Origin: an uncultured Mollicutes bacterium
GTDB taxonomy: Bacteria > Bacillota_I > Bacilli_A > MAG-NZ
Reading direction: 5' to 3'
DNA: 5,024 nt
Assembly: GCA_913064935.1 (NCBI GenBank)
Contig: CAJYBF010000104.1
Coordinates: 1-5,024, forward strand
Part shown: piece by piece, positions 1 through 5,024 of the stretch
How positions within the stretch are numbered: position 1 is the stretch's first letter
Layout: every line of letters starts with the position of its first letter
The notes under the pieces: generated by a model
Told to the model about the DNA's origin: nothing
Database searches by the model: none
Seen by the model: only the letters and a program-made list of their open reading frames with translations
Program-made: the position numbers and the translations under genes

Positions 1-345
1 GAGAATGTCGCGGAAGCAGAAACCTTTGCTGAGGCCGAGGTCATTGAAGAACTGAGCGACGATGACCTGATCGAAGAGCTTGAGGACGAAGAAATCACTC
101 TGGCGACAACGGCACAGGCACTGATCAATATTTCCGACCGCAATCATGTCGCTGATGCCATCATCGATTACCTGGGTGCGCATTACGCTCGTGCGGCTCT
201 TTTCATGGTGGTTGCCGGACAGGTCACAGGCTGGCGTTCGGCAAAAGACGGTCAGCCAATCCCCGGATTCTCTCAGTGTCGGCTACCACTCTCCGAACCA
301 TCCGCACTGAAGACTGCGGTGGAAAGTAACAGTTACTTTCTTTAG
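1..345 (+). CDS. C-terminal fragment of a deltaproteobacterial-type regulatory/sensory protein (partial at both ends; 3' end is artificial)
   Basis: Frame 1 is open from the window edge to a TAG at 343-345, giving 114 residues without a start codon. Residues 1-32 are strongly acidic (runs of E and D) and look like a linker. Residues 33-114 form a compact alpha/beta segment with landmarks ISDRNHVADAIIDYLG, ALFMVVAGQVTGWR and LSEPSALKTAVESNSYFL. From memory this resembles a GAF-like C-terminal module found in Geobacter-type proteins, where the last motif normally runs on as SxYLGP with more sequence after it. Here the text stops at SYFL because AT-rich RNase J sequence begins, so the TAG is a product of the join, not the native stop. 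High GC and codon choice (CTG, GCC, ATC, GAC) differ sharply from everything downstream. Specific function is not recognised; the family resemblance is tentative, the coding frame is clear. Confidence 0.6.
   Translation, partial: ENVAEAETFAEAEVIEELSDDDLIEELEDEEITLATTAQALINISDRNHVADAIIDYLGAHYARAALFMVVAGQVTGWRSAKDGQPIPGFSQCRLPLSEPSALKTAVESNSYFL
322..340. repeat. 19-bp perfect inverted repeat at the join of two unrelated sequences
   Basis: GAAAGTAAC (322-330), a single A (331) and GTTACTTTC (332-340) form a perfect palindrome with 9-bp arms. Composition and coding frame both switch here. Read in frame 1 the repeat ends the upstream protein as ESNSYF; read in frame 2 it starts the RNase J reading as KVTVTF, which suits the strand before the conserved TTH motif. 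Both genes could thus natively contain this word, as expected for a chimera formed at shared or self-complementary sequence. Confidence 0.8.
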
Positions 346-1612
346 AACAACACACAGTATTCCTGAATCACTTGGAATCGCTATTCATACTGAAGATGGT
401 GTAATAGTTTATTCAGGTGATTATAGTTTTAACACACATGTAAAAAAATCTTATAAGACTTCATTTGATAAGATAACAGATTTGAAAACCAAAGGAGTTT
501 TAGCACTATTAAGTGATAGTGTAGGTTGTACATATCAGTCAACTGGTGATAGTAACTATTTGTTAGAACATAGTTTAACTGAAGCCTTTAGGACAAACAC
601 AAGATTATTAATATCTGCTTTTTCAAGTGAGCTAGACAAAATCCAAATGGCTATAGATATGGCAATGAAATTTGGAAGAAGATTAGCGATTATAGGTAGA
701 AAAGCACAAAGAATCATAGATATTTCTGTAAACTTAGGATATTTAAAAATTCCTAAGGATAAACTTATCAATTTAAAGTTTATAGATAGTAAAAATGATA
801 ATTACGCTGACGATATGGTTGTATTAATAACTGGTGAAAGACATGAACCTTATTATATGCTACAAAGAATTGCTAGAAAAAGAGATAAACTAATCCATAT
901 TAACGAAAAAGATACAGTCTTTGTAATGACAATTCCACATGCTGGAGTTGAAACTATGGCTGCTAGTACTATTGATTTATTATATAGAAGCGGTGCTGAT
1001 GTAAGAACAATTAACCGTAAGTTACTAAGAGGAGCGCACGCTTCTGTTCATGACACTAAATTAATGTATAACTTAATTCAACCAAAGTTTATAATCCCTG
1101 TATTAGGTGAGTACCGTCATCAATACGCTCAAATGGATGCCGCTAAATCATTTGGTTATAGTGATGATTCGATAATTATGTTAGATAATGGTGATGTCGT
1201 AACATTCAAAAACGGGCAAAAACAGAAAAAAATAACAAGTGTCCCAGCTGACGAAGTATTAGTTGATGGGTCATTAATTGGTGATATTAACGAAGTTGTT
1301 CTTAAAGATAGAGAGAACCTTGCTAAAGATGGTGTGTTCATGATCATCGGTAATATTGATGCAAGAAAGAAAAAAATTGTTACTCAACCTGAAATTGTTT
1401 GCCAAGGGTTTATGTTAGAAAAAGAGAATCCGCAATTATTTGAGGAATTAAGAAAAATTTTCTTAACTACTACAAAAGAGAGTTTCGCAACTAAATTCAT
1501 TGACTGGCAAGAGTTAAAATATAATCTAAGAGACAGATTATCAAAATATATTTCTAAAGAAACAAAAAGAAGAACAATCGTTATTCCAGTCTTAATAGAC
1601 ACGATAACTTAA
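323..1612 (+). CDS. RNase J-family ribonuclease, 5'-truncated by the chimeric join (J2-like, altered active site)
   Basis: Metallo-beta-lactamase/beta-CASP ribonuclease of the RNase J family, which in Firmicutes processes and degrades RNA in the cytoplasm. Homology starts at about 323, well upstream of the TTG at 482 that might be mistaken for a start, and continues for 429 codons to TAA at 1610-1612. Family length is about 555-560 aa, so about 130 N-terminal residues, including the HxHxDH motif, are missing because of the join. Visible landmarks: TTHSIPES with the His equivalent to B. subtilis J1 His142 (codon 353); YSGDYSF with the Asp exactly 22 residues later, equivalent to Asp164 (codon 419); SDSVGC; ITGERHEP in place of the usual TTGSQGEP; GAHAS, His368 equivalent (codon 1037); PVLGEYRH, where Leu (codon 1103) replaces His390. 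The C-terminal domain is complete and ends with the typical RR...IPV motif. The substitutions suggest a J2-like paralog with reduced catalysis. It is followed at once by an intrinsic terminator. Confidence 0.88.
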   Translation, partial: KVTVTFFRTTHSIPESLGIAIHTEDGVIVYSGDYSFNTHVKKSYKTSFDKITDLKTKGVLALLSDSVGCTYQSTGDSNYLLEHSLTEAFRTNTRLLISAFSSELDKIQMAIDMAMKFGRRLAIIGRKAQRIIDISVNLGYLKIPKDKLINLKFIDSKNDNYADDMVVLITGERHEPYYMLQRIARKRDKLIHINEKDTVFVMTIPHAGVETMAASTIDLLYRSGADVRTINRKLLRGAHASVHDTKLMYNLIQPKFIIPVLGEYRHQYAQMDAAKSFGYSDDSIIMLDNGDVVTFKNGQKQKKITSVPADEVLVDGSLIGDINEVVLKDRENLAKDGVFMIIGNIDARKKKIVTQPEIVCQGFMLEKENPQLFEELRKIFLTTTKESFATKFIDWQELKYNLRDRLSKYISKETKRRTIVIPVLIDTIT

Positions 1613-1640
1613 AACTTTGATTAATTTCAAAGTTTTTTTT
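1611..1640 (+). terminator. Intrinsic terminator after the RNase J gene
   Basis: AAAACTTTGA (1611-1620) pairs perfectly with TCAAAGTTTT (1627-1636) around the loop TTAATT. The 3' arm merges into a run of eight T (1633-1640). The hairpin overlaps the TAA stop codon, so transcription ends right behind the RNase J gene and the next gene needs its own promoter or readthrough. Confidence 0.88.
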
Positions 1641-1680
1641 ACTTTATTTGACATTTTATTGTATTAAACTGTCTTTGTGT

Positions 1681-1686
1681 GAGGTG
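1681..1686 (+). promoter_or_regulatory. Ribosome binding site that fixes the start at 1693
   Basis: GAGGTG lies 6 nt before the ATG at 1693, which begins a MAKDKKK N-terminus typical of SpoIIIE-like proteins. The frame stays open upstream to a TTG at 1648, but that start has only the T-rich terminator region before it, so ATG 1693 is preferred. Confidence 0.8.
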
Positions 1687-1692
1687 CAAGTG

Positions 1693-3375
1693 ATGGCAAA
1701 AGACAAAAAGAAATTAAGCGAACTAGAGGATAAAGACGAAGAGTCCATACTATACTTTGAGATCATTGGAATCTTATCAATATTCATCGCTATAACAATT
1801 TTAAGTGAATTAGGGGCAGTAGGTAGATTACTCAAAATCTTTTTTAAGGTTTCTTTTGGTGATTGGTATTGGCTACTAACTTTAATGTTATTTGTTTACG
1901 GTGTAAGGATGATATATAAACATAAATTTCTAGATTTTAAATCATTAAGATTGATTGGTGTCTTTGCTTTAGTTATTTCATTGCTAATCTTAAGTCATTT
2001 CCCAGTTCATAGATACGTCTTAAACGGATACGATGGAGTCGTATCAGGGACTTGGTATTATTACATGACTTATGTGAATAGTCCATCACCTGACTTCGTT
2101 TTAGGCGGAGGGATAGTTGGAGCGATTTTCTTCTCGATTTTGTTTGTTTTGCTTGGAAACCTAGGTACAAGTTTAATTGGAGTACTGTTGTTTGTTTGTG
2201 GTATCAGCTTTATAAACAATAAAACTATTATGGAAATGATAAGTTATGTCCCTAAAGCGTATAGTACCCTAAGAAACAAATCATCTAATTTTAAAAGAAT
2301 TCTTAAATATGAAATTAAAACAGGTAATAGATTACCTAAACAAAGAAAAGCTTTGAAGGTAAATAGATTAAAAGATGAAACCAATGAGTATGACTACAAC
2401 TTGCAAGATAGATTTAGTAAAGATGTAATGTCATCAATACTTAAAGTACTTGATAATTTTGATGTAGGTCATCTGAATCATTCATATCAAGTAGGATACT
2501 CATACACTCTTTATGAAATATACATAAGTAGCGAACTGGAGTCAGATTTATTTGAAAGAAAAATACAGTCAGTGGTTAATAAAGAAGCAGTTTTAAGATA
2601 CATACCATACAAAAAGTTAATCATTTTAGAGATTCCAAACAACTTCGTTGGGACTCTTTCCTTAAAAACTGTTTTAAAAGATAAAGTAACTAAACGAAAA
2701 TTTCCCTTAGGTATAGATATCTTTGGTGAAAGTATATATTTTGATTTTGTCGATAATGCACATCTATATTTGAGTGGTATGTACCAAGATGATCTTCAGT
2801 CAGCGGTAAATTCATTTTTATTATCTATGTTTTTTATATATAAATCAGATGAATTTGAAATCATAAAACTAGATAAGAGCAATAATTATCAAATGTTTAA
2901 GAATGCTACTGATTTTGAGGATATTGTAGAATTGCTAGAATGGTTAAAAGATGAAATTGACCACAGGCTAGAAGTTTTTAACAAAAGTAACGTCAATGAC
3001 TTCTTAGAATACAAGGAAAATAATTTAAAAAGATTAATAGTAGTAATCAATAATTTTGAAATATTTTTCATAGATAATGCGAAAACTCTGGAAGAAAAAA
3101 TACTTTATGTATGCCAAATTGGTGCTAAAGTAGGAATCAACTTACTATTCATAACAAAAAGAAAGAATAATTTAACTTCGTATATGAATAGCGTTATTCC
3201 TACAAAAATATTACTTAAGTTTCATGATGTAAACCAGTCTTTGGATATTGTAGACTATGATTATGTATTGTTCTTACAACGTAGAGGAGATTGCATTATG
3301 AAGGACTCTGGTGACATCATTAGATTTCAATTACCGCACATAACGCTAGAAGAAATGAAAAATATTTTAGATTAA
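1693..3375 (+). CDS. Degenerate FtsK/SpoIIIE-like membrane protein lacking Walker A, Walker B and the gamma domain (pseudo-DNA-translocase)
   Basis: A 560-aa protein collinear with SpoIIIE/FtsK, which normally pump chromosomal DNA through the division septum. Residues 21-40, 59-75, 86-102, 136-156 and probably 157-174 are membrane segments; the spacing and words (GAVG...FKVSFGDW...; RLIGV...LLILSHF; GGGIVGA) follow the SpoIIIE N-terminal domain. A short basic linker (about 175-235) leads to an alpha domain (about 240-335, with IPYKKLIILEIPNN and LSLKTVL matching SpoIIIE IPGKSAIGIEVPN and VSLKEVL). The motor (beta) domain follows: LGIDIFGES, then HLYLSG (357-362), EIDHRLEVF, AKVGINLLFITKR, IPTKILLKF, RRGD and a C-terminal EEMKNILD. 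The Walker A stretch after HLYLSG reads MYQDDLQ (363-369), with Leu368 at the Lys position; Walker B reads VVINN (450-454) instead of a VDE-type motif. The protein stops where SpoIIIE continues into the winged-helix gamma domain. No stop or frameshift interrupts it, which argues for a retained non-ATPase role; a pseudogene in early decay is the alternative. Its place between RNase J and the nucleoside transporter is the usual spoIIIE position. Confidence 0.82.
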   Translation: MAKDKKKLSELEDKDEESILYFEIIGILSIFIAITILSELGAVGRLLKIFFKVSFGDWYWLLTLMLFVYGVRMIYKHKFLDFKSLRLIGVFALVISLLILSHFPVHRYVLNGYDGVVSGTWYYYMTYVNSPSPDFVLGGGIVGAIFFSILFVLLGNLGTSLIGVLLFVCGISFINNKTIMEMISYVPKAYSTLRNKSSNFKRILKYEIKTGNRLPKQRKALKVNRLKDETNEYDYNLQDRFSKDVMSSILKVLDNFDVGHLNHSYQVGYSYTLYEIYISSELESDLFERKIQSVVNKEAVLRYIPYKKLIILEIPNNFVGTLSLKTVLKDKVTKRKFPLGIDIFGESIYFDFVDNAHLYLSGMYQDDLQSAVNSFLLSMFFIYKSDEFEIIKLDKSNNYQMFKNATDFEDIVELLEWLKDEIDHRLEVFNKSNVNDFLEYKENNLKRLIVVINNFEIFFIDNAKTLEEKILYVCQIGAKVGINLLFITKRKNNLTSYMNSVIPTKILLKFHDVNQSLDIVDYDYVLFLQRRGDCIMKDSGDIIRFQLPHITLEEMKNILD

Positions 3376-3392
3376 TTCTTTATTCACATTAT

Positions 3393-3422
3393 ACAAACAC
3401 TGAAGTTTGTGTTTACACAAAC
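3393..3422. promoter_or_regulatory. Evenly spaced inverted half-sites overlapping the -35 box (candidate operator)
   Basis: The half-site ACAAAC occurs at 3393-3398, inverted (GTTTGT) at 3405-3410, and direct again at 3417-3422, starting exactly 12 bp apart each time. The last two form an extended palindrome, GTTTGTGT-TT-ACACAAAC (3405-3422), covering the -35 hexamer. This arrangement suits a dimeric repressor controlling the nucleoside transporter genes. The regulator is not in the window; in Bacillus a GntR-type protein (NupR) is encoded next to spoIIIE, but assigning this site to it would be inference. Confidence 0.5.
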
Positions 3423-3430
3423 GTGTTTTT
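3395..3430 (+). terminator. Possible weak intrinsic terminator after the SpoIIIE-like gene
   Basis: AAACAC (3395-3400) can pair with GTGTTT (3423-3428), enclosing a hairpin of GTTTGTG (3405-3411) and CACAAAC (3416-3422) with loop TTTA. Five T follow (3426-3430). The stem is AT-rich with a 4-nt bulge, and the same bases carry the promoter and half-sites for the next gene, so the termination role is uncertain. Confidence 0.35.
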
Positions 3431-3440
3431 AAAGTATAAT
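3412..3440 (+). promoter_or_regulatory. Sigma-A type promoter of the BMP lipoprotein gene
   Basis: TTTACA (3412-3417, five of six consensus bases) and a perfect TATAAT (3435-3440) are separated by the ideal 17 bp. Transcription should start near 3446-3448, leaving a leader of about 25 nt before the start codon. The ribosome site GGAAGG (3460-3465) lies 6 nt before ATG 3472. Confidence 0.85.
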
Positions 3441-3471
3441 TGAATTATAAAAAATTCATGGAAGGATTTTA

Positions 3472-4560
3472 ATGAAAAAATTATTATCATTGTTGGTTGC
3501 TGTTGCATTGGTATTAACACTTGCTGCGTGCGGTGCTAAAACTTACACAGTTGCTATGATTACAGATTCGGGAACTATTGATGACGAATCTTTTAACCAA
3601 GGTACTTGGGAAGGTATTACAGAGTATTGTGAAGAAAATGACATTAGTCATAAATACTACAAACCTCTAGAAATTTCAGATGATGCTTATTTAGCTGCAA
3701 TTGAATTAGCTGTAGATGGTGGAGCAGAAGTAGTTGTAACACCAGGATACTTATTTGAATCTGCTGTATATGAAGCTCAGTTCTTATTCCCTGAAGTTAA
3801 GTTCGTATTAATTGATGGTGTACCTCATAGTCCATGGGCTGAAGGTGGTGTTTTCGAGACTGCTGAAAACACATTGTCAATCTTATTCAATGAGCATGAA
3901 TCAGGGTTCTTAGCTGGTTATGCTATTGTTAAAGAAGGTAAGACTAACTTAGGATTCGCTGGTGGAATGGCTGTACCTGCTGTTGTTAAGTTTGGTGTAG
4001 GATTCGTTGCTGGTGCATATTATGCTGCTGATGAAGAGAATGTAGCGTTAGATTTTACTAATGATACATATCATTATTTTGGAGATTTTGATGCAAGTGA
4101 TAACCATAAAAACCTAGCTGCTTCTTGGTATGTTAATGGTACTGAAGTAATATTCTCTGCTGCTGGTGGAGCTGGTTCAAGTGTTATGGCTGCTGCTGAA
4201 GAAAATAATGGATTGACTATCGGTGTTGATATTGATCAATCTAGCCAGTCTGATACTGTTATAACTTCTGCTTTAAAACAATTAGGTAATGCTGTTAAAG
4301 ATGCATTAACTGAATGGGAAGCTGGTGATTTCGTTGGTGAAATCACTGTTACTAAAGCTGCTGCAAACGATGGTGTTGCACTACCAATGGGAACAAGTCA
4401 ATTTGACAACTTCTCACAAAGTGATTACGATGCAATCTATGCTAAATTGGTTAGTGGAACTATCGTAGTTCCTGCAAATCATGAAGAATTAGTTTCATTC
4501 TTCGCAAATGAGGGTATATCTGCAACTGGATACCCTACTGTAGACGTAGTTCAACCTTAA
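3472..4560 (+). CDS. BMP/PnrA/NupN-family nucleoside-binding lipoprotein (ABC transporter substrate-binding protein)
   Basis: Extracellular, membrane-anchored receptor of 362 aa, the usual family length. It begins with a short basic N-terminus, a hydrophobic stretch and the lipobox LAAC with Cys20 as lipidation site. The mature part shows the hallmark BMP-family words in order: ITDSGTIDDESFNQGTWEG (30-48), GGAEVVVTPG (83-92), FVLIDG (111-116), ESGFLAGYAI (143-152), GFAGGMAVPAV..FGVGFVAGA (161-182), IFSAAGGAGSSVMAAA (227-242), GVDIDQS (251-257) and TSALKQLGNAV (265-275). Family members such as Treponema PnrA/TmpC and Bacillus NupN bind purine nucleosides, so nucleoside uptake is the likely role; the exact ligand cannot be read from sequence. 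The gene is rich in GCT, GGT and GTT codons compared with the preceding gene, consistent with high expression from its strong promoter. A terminator separates it from the ATPase gene of the same transporter. Confidence 0.92.
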   Translation: MKKLLSLLVAVALVLTLAACGAKTYTVAMITDSGTIDDESFNQGTWEGITEYCEENDISHKYYKPLEISDDAYLAAIELAVDGGAEVVVTPGYLFESAVYEAQFLFPEVKFVLIDGVPHSPWAEGGVFETAENTLSILFNEHESGFLAGYAIVKEGKTNLGFAGGMAVPAVVKFGVGFVAGAYYAADEENVALDFTNDTYHYFGDFDASDNHKNLAASWYVNGTEVIFSAAGGAGSSVMAAAEENNGLTIGVDIDQSSQSDTVITSALKQLGNAVKDALTEWEAGDFVGEITVTKAAANDGVALPMGTSQFDNFSQSDYDAIYAKLVSGTIVVPANHEELVSFFANEGISATGYPTVDVVQP

Positions 4561-4576
4561 ATATTAAATGTAAATT

Positions 4577-4606
4577 AGGAAAGACAATGTCTTTCCTTTT
4601 TTTTTT
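4577..4606 (+). terminator. Strong intrinsic terminator between the binding protein and ATPase genes
   Basis: AGGAAAGAC (4577-4585) pairs perfectly with GTCTTTCCT (4589-4597) around the loop AAT, followed by ten T (4597-4606). It sits 17 nt after the lipoprotein stop codon and inside what should be one transporter operon, so it probably limits readthrough so that far more binding protein than ATPase/permease is made. Confidence 0.92.
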
Positions 4607-4611
4607 GCTTG

Positions 4612-4620
4612 TGGTATTAT
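4612..4620 (+). promoter_or_regulatory. Possible extended -10 promoter for the ABC ATPase gene
   Basis: TGG followed by TATTAT (five of six -10 bases) forms a TGn-extended -10 element just after the terminator. The sequence 17 bp upstream (TTTCCT, inside the terminator stem) is a poor -35 box. Transcription would start near 4627, giving a very short leader before ATG 4640. Readthrough of the terminator could equally supply expression. Confidence 0.3.
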
Positions 4621-4639
4621 TTTATAAAGAGGTGAACCT

Positions 4640-5024
4640 ATGGAATATGTTATTGAAATGCTTAATATTACTAAAGAATTTCCTGGAATAAAAGCAAATG
4701 ATAATGTTACGCTACAACTCAAAAAAGGTGAGATTCATGCACTCCTTGGCGAGAATGGAGCTGGCAAATCAACACTCATGAGCGTTTTATTTGGTCTTTA
4801 TCAACCAGAAGAAGGAATAATTAAAGTAAAAGGTAAAGAAGTAAATATTAAGAATCCTAATGATGCTAACGAGCTTGGAATTGGAATGGTTCATCAGCAT
4901 TTTAAACTTGTTCATAATTTTAGTGTTGTAGAGAACATAGTTTTAGGGTTTGAGGATACTCAAAATGGATTGTTAAAGTATGATGAAGCTGTTGAAAAAA
5001 TAATCGAACTAAGTGACAGATATC
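4640..5024 (+). CDS. ABC transporter ATP-binding protein of a BMP-type nucleoside importer (NupO/YufO-like), cut by the window end
   Basis: Cytoplasmic ATPase that would power the importer served by the upstream lipoprotein. Only the first 128 codons are present; related proteins are about 500 aa with two tandem ABC domains, and permease genes would be expected next. ATG 4640 is preceded by AAGAGG (4627-4632) at 7 nt. Visible motifs: an aromatic-type start segment ITKEFPGIKANDNVTL (10-25), an intact Walker A GENGAGKST (37-45), and the Q-loop in GMVHQHFKLV (82-91, Gln86), a wording typical of this sugar/nucleoside ATPase group. The signature motif and Walker B lie beyond the window. No defects are seen in the visible part. 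Confidence 0.92.
   Translation, partial: MEYVIEMLNITKEFPGIKANDNVTLQLKKGEIHALLGENGAGKSTLMSVLFGLYQPEEGIIKVKGKEVNIKNPNDANELGIGMVHQHFKLVHNFSVVENIVLGFEDTQNGLLKYDEAVEKIIELSDRY

Noticed and set aside
300..345. Insertion of a mobile element or site-specific recombination at the composition break
   Set aside because: No transposase, integrase, terminal repeats or target duplication; both genes are simply cut off, which fits a chimera better.
482..484. TTG as the start of the RNase J gene
   Set aside because: Conserved RNase J residues (TTHSIPES, YSGDYSF) are encoded in the same frame upstream, back to about 323; the gene is truncated by the join and has no true start in the window.
1648..1670. TTGACA as a -35 box for the SpoIIIE-like gene
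   Set aside because: No acceptable -10 hexamer lies 16-18 bp downstream; the nearest TATTAA and TAAACT are only 8 and 11 bp away. A TTTACT/TATTAA pair with 18 bp is possible but too weak to call.
1648..1692. TTG-initiated 15-residue N-terminal extension of the SpoIIIE-like protein
   Set aside because: No ribosome site precedes it; ATG 1693 has GAGGTG at correct spacing and a typical MAKDKKK start.
1973..2170. Minus-strand open frames inside the RNase J and SpoIIIE-like genes (e.g. 556-771, 1156-1347, 1384-1602, 1973-2170, 2889-3071)
   Set aside because: Each lies opposite well-supported plus-strand coding sequence, has no recognisable product and no ribosome site of note.
3376..3471. Riboswitch (purine type) upstream of the nucleoside-binding lipoprotein
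   Set aside because: Transcription from the evident promoter starts only about 25 nt before the start codon, too short for an aptamer; the folded bases lie upstream of the start point.
1..5024. CRISPR arrays, tRNA or rRNA genes
   Set aside because: No regularly spaced direct repeats and no tRNA or rRNA-like sequence were seen.

Overview
The window joins two unrelated pieces of DNA. Bases 1 to about 331 are GC-rich and read in one frame as the C-terminal part of a protein that resembles deltaproteobacterial (Geobacter/Desulfuromonas-type) sensory or regulatory proteins. From about 323 onward the DNA is AT-rich and carries a gene set typical of low-GC Firmicutes/Tenericutes. All reading frames work with TGG as Trp and TAA as stop, so no TGA=Trp recoding is needed. 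Together this suggests a Mollicutes-like lineage with the standard code (for example the Izemoplasma/Haloplasma/Acholeplasma side), recovered from an environmental assembly. The lineage is inferred from protein resemblance and composition, not from a search. The join falls inside a gene on both sides and sits exactly on a 19-bp perfect inverted repeat that can be read in frame in both genes. An assembly or amplification chimera is by far the simplest explanation.

Layout after the join, all on the + strand: (1) an RNase J-family gene with its N-terminus cut off by the join (323-1612), which retains two visible metal-site residues but has Leu where RNase J1 has His390; (2) a strong intrinsic terminator (1611-1640); (3) a 560-aa membrane protein (1693-3375) that is collinear with SpoIIIE/FtsK through the membrane, alpha and beta domains but has lost Walker A, Walker B and the C-terminal winged-helix gamma domain; (4) a short intergenic region (3376-3471) with a near-consensus promoter embedded in an evenly spaced set of inverted half-sites; (5) a BMP/PnrA/NupN-type nucleoside-binding lipoprotein (3472-4560); (6) a second strong terminator (4577-4606); (7) the first 128 codons of the cognate ABC transporter ATPase (4640 to the window end).

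The order RNase J / SpoIIIE / BMP lipoprotein / ABC ATPase matches a conserved Bacillales neighbourhood (rnjB - tepA - spoIIIE - nupR - nucleoside transporter), here without tepA and nupR. The degenerate SpoIIIE-like protein therefore occupies the ancestral spoIIIE position. The most interesting object in the window is this apparent pseudo-translocase: an uninterrupted, full-length FtsK/SpoIIIE fold without ATPase motifs and without a DNA-reading domain.
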